Below, one piece after another: positions 62,330-64,000 of a stretch of 64,000 bases of DNA (position 1 is its first letter; each line of letters starts with the position of its first letter). A program made the translations under genes and the position numbers. This DNA comes from Hydractinia symbiolongicarpus (taxonomy: Eukaryota > Cnidaria > Hydrozoa > Anthoathecata > Hydractiniidae). The stretch covers positions 4,092,001 through 4,156,000 of the forward strand of contig NC_079883.1 in NCBI RefSeq assembly GCF_029227915.1. Direction: 5' to 3'. Below the pieces are notes generated by a model, which made no database searches, had not been told where the DNA came from, and saw only the letters and a program-made list of their open reading frames with translations.

Positions 62330-62947
62330 ATGAAGCTGAAGATGCGATATTTCATAAACTGTCATAAAACTTTGACTCCAATGGTTATAATAGCGTTGAT
62401 GATACGTTATCAGAATTTCAAAATCGGACCGGTTATTTATTTAGCTCTTCATGGAAATTACTGTATCAATTGGTTATTGAAGGAATCCATTTTTCCGGAT
62501 AAATCCTTTGAAGAGGAACTTCCGCCATTATGGTTTATACTTGGATTTGTTGGTTTGAATCAATACTGGTGGACACCGTGGTTACTGGTGCGTAAACAAA
62601 CTGACCCAACGAACGCGACTATTTTTTTAGCCGTCACATGTAACATCATCGGGACGTTCTTACATTTTTGCAGTGATGCTCAAAAATATTTTATGTTGAA
62701 AGAGAAAAAGCGTCTGATCACGACAGATTTTTTTGCACGTTCCCGAAACGTAAACTACCTTGGAGAAATATTGACGTATTTCGGGTTTGCCATCATGGCG
62801 GAGCATGCTGCGCCGATACTTATTCTGGTGGCGATGAGTGTTTTTGTCTACCTTCCGAATATGTTAAAAAAAGATAAATCACTTTCGAAGTACGAATCTT
62901 TTGAAAGATACAAACAGCAAACGAACATGCTACTTCCAAAATTTTGA
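62330..62947 (+). CDS. DUF1295 / steroid 5-alpha-reductase-like multi-pass membrane protein
   Basis: 205 residues in one exon. Hydrophobic segments lie at about 14-25, 32-50, 66-86, 97-114, 148-157 and 160-177. The C-terminal block SRNVNYLGEILTYFGFAIM (138-156) matches the R-N-x-N-Y-x-G-E signature of DUF1295 and of 5-alpha-reductase/ICMT-type integral membrane enzymes, where it helps bind NADPH or S-adenosylmethionine. KKDKSLSKYESFERYKQQT near the end is the usual terminal motif. Substrate unknown: lipid or sterol reduction or a methyl transfer are possible. The first residues (MKLKMRYFINCHKTL) are short for the family, so an upstream coding exon is not excluded. A 3' splice acceptor (TTTCATTTCATAG) ends 15 nt before the ATG. 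Confidence 0.7.
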   Translation: MKLKMRYFINCHKTLTPMVIIALMIRYQNFKIGPVIYLALHGNYCINWLLKESIFPDKSFEEELPPLWFILGFVGLNQYWWTPWLLVRKQTDPTNATIFLAVTCNIIGTFLHFCSDAQKYFMLKEKKRLITTDFFARSRNVNYLGEILTYFGFAIMAEHAAPILILVAMSVFVYLPNMLKKDKSLSKYESFERYKQQTNMLLPKF

Positions 62948-62994
62948 TGCTCACTGCAGCAAATTGATGTAATTTAATAGATGTTATACCGTCA

Positions 62995-63000
62995 AATAAA
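62995..63000 (+). terminator. Likely poly(A) signal of the DUF1295 gene
   Basis: AATAAA 48 nt after the stop codon. Confidence 0.5.
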
Positions 63001-64000
63001 CTCATTTCCAGGCCTTTTTCTCTTTTTAACAATTTTAGACAACCTGGAAATGAGGTAAACTGTACATATCTAACAAATAAAAACAATGTATTTCCTTACA
63101 CCCCCCTTTTTTTTAAACCTTTCTTTCCGTTCCCCGTGGAAGATCAAGCTGAGGCATTACGGAATGGATTATATCTAAATAATAAAAGGCATTAGCAGAG
63201 GCGGAAAATTTTAAGGCATGTATATTTTTAACGATAGTAACTATGAATAAACCTCAAAATTTAAAACTATATTATTTTTACAAATACGTGTTTCCACGCA
63301 TGTGCCCACATTAAGCTTGCATAATTTACATCGATGACGTCATCGAAGTTTTTGATATATTTTATTCCCTCTATTTTTGCTACCTATTGACAGATGGTCC
63401 AATATGTTGGCAACACCTGGCAACACCTGGCAACATGTTTTGTTCCCACGTGTGTTATCTTTTAAAGTTCTTTTTTATATCAACCTGACTTAGCATGAAA
63501 AGCACTTTCATCCAATCAATTTATTCTTTTTGTTTATGTGTTATAGCGACAACGAAATGATAAGATGAAACTATAATGATTGGAACATTCAATCTCCTTA
63601 AAAAATGGAAATTCGATAAGAACTCTCTGCAAATTTTTTCTTCGTTATTTTTTGCAAGAAATTGGAGATTAACCAGATTAAAAGAGTCAACGAAACATAC
63701 TAGTGAAGTGCTGGGAACCAAAAATATTCTTAGTATGACCACTTGATATACAGAGCACGTAAATATTTTCTTTATGTGGTAAATAACGCTTCCTATTGTT
63801 GATCTTTATGGGGAGTCTTGACATCAGTTCCCTCATAGGTGATCAGATTGACCAAAACATAAATATTTTATTCATAAATATTTCAAACTTTCTATACCAA
63901 ATGGAATGATCAAATCGGTCTAGGGGTCTTAGATTATGCATAGCTATTGTGAAAATATATGCTCCTTTATTAGATATAAGCCTTTTTTGCCCATTTATTC
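63001..64000. other. No gene seen; short tandem repeat at 63408-63437
   Basis: TGGCAACACC occurs twice and then as TGGCAACATG. A 73-codon minus-strand frame (63521-63742) shows no motif. Confidence 0.4.

Overview
The window is animal nuclear DNA, roughly two-thirds A+T. It carries intron-rich genes with short phase-preserving exons, tRNA-derived SINEs and several LINE families. The repertoire (orphan class A receptor, PINK1, EXOSC5, FBXL6, an oligopeptidase A-like M3 peptidase) and the repeat types fit a cnidarian, probably a hydrozoan. That assignment is inference, because no sequence search could be run.

Layout. 249-4393 (+): the 3' part of EXOSC5 (Rrp46), whose third visible intron holds an intronless GPCR gene on the opposite strand (1257-2237, -). 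4.4-9.4 kb: gene-poor, with tRNA-derived SINEs, a GC-rich fold-back, an inverted repeat and a LINE tail. 9494-13604 (+): a complete 13-exon PINK1. 14195-21268 (+): a complete 18-exon mitochondrial-type M3 oligopeptidase. 21.8-30 kb: repeats only, including three hairpin-headed units, an element with an internal minisatellite, and a LINE interrupted by another LINE. 30165-44888: five head-to-tail copies of a ~2.95-kb unit, nearly identical, each with an 86-nt near-perfect palindrome. 46165-56209 (+): a complete 4-exon FBXL6, whose 7-kb first intron holds a nearly full-length SGNH-ORF1 LINE nested in an older LINE. 56.3-58.9 kb: hairpin-type elements and a minisatellite. 62330-62947 (+): a single-exon DUF1295/steroid 5-alpha-reductase-like membrane protein.

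Themes. All five genes whose start codon lies in the window have a pyrimidine-rich 3' splice acceptor 9-24 nt upstream of the ATG. This suggests spliced-leader trans-splicing or, less excitingly, 5'UTR introns. PINK1 and the M3 peptidase, both with mitochondrial-type N-termini, lie head to tail about 0.6 kb apart and could form a small operon.

The most unusual structure is the 14.7-kb array. All four internal junctions share one breakpoint with a 13-bp filler. The central copies share variants that the two edge copies lack, so the array looks like a single duplication that later expanded. At each junction the filler places an in-frame ATG before a truncated reading frame. I did not recognise a known gene in the unit.
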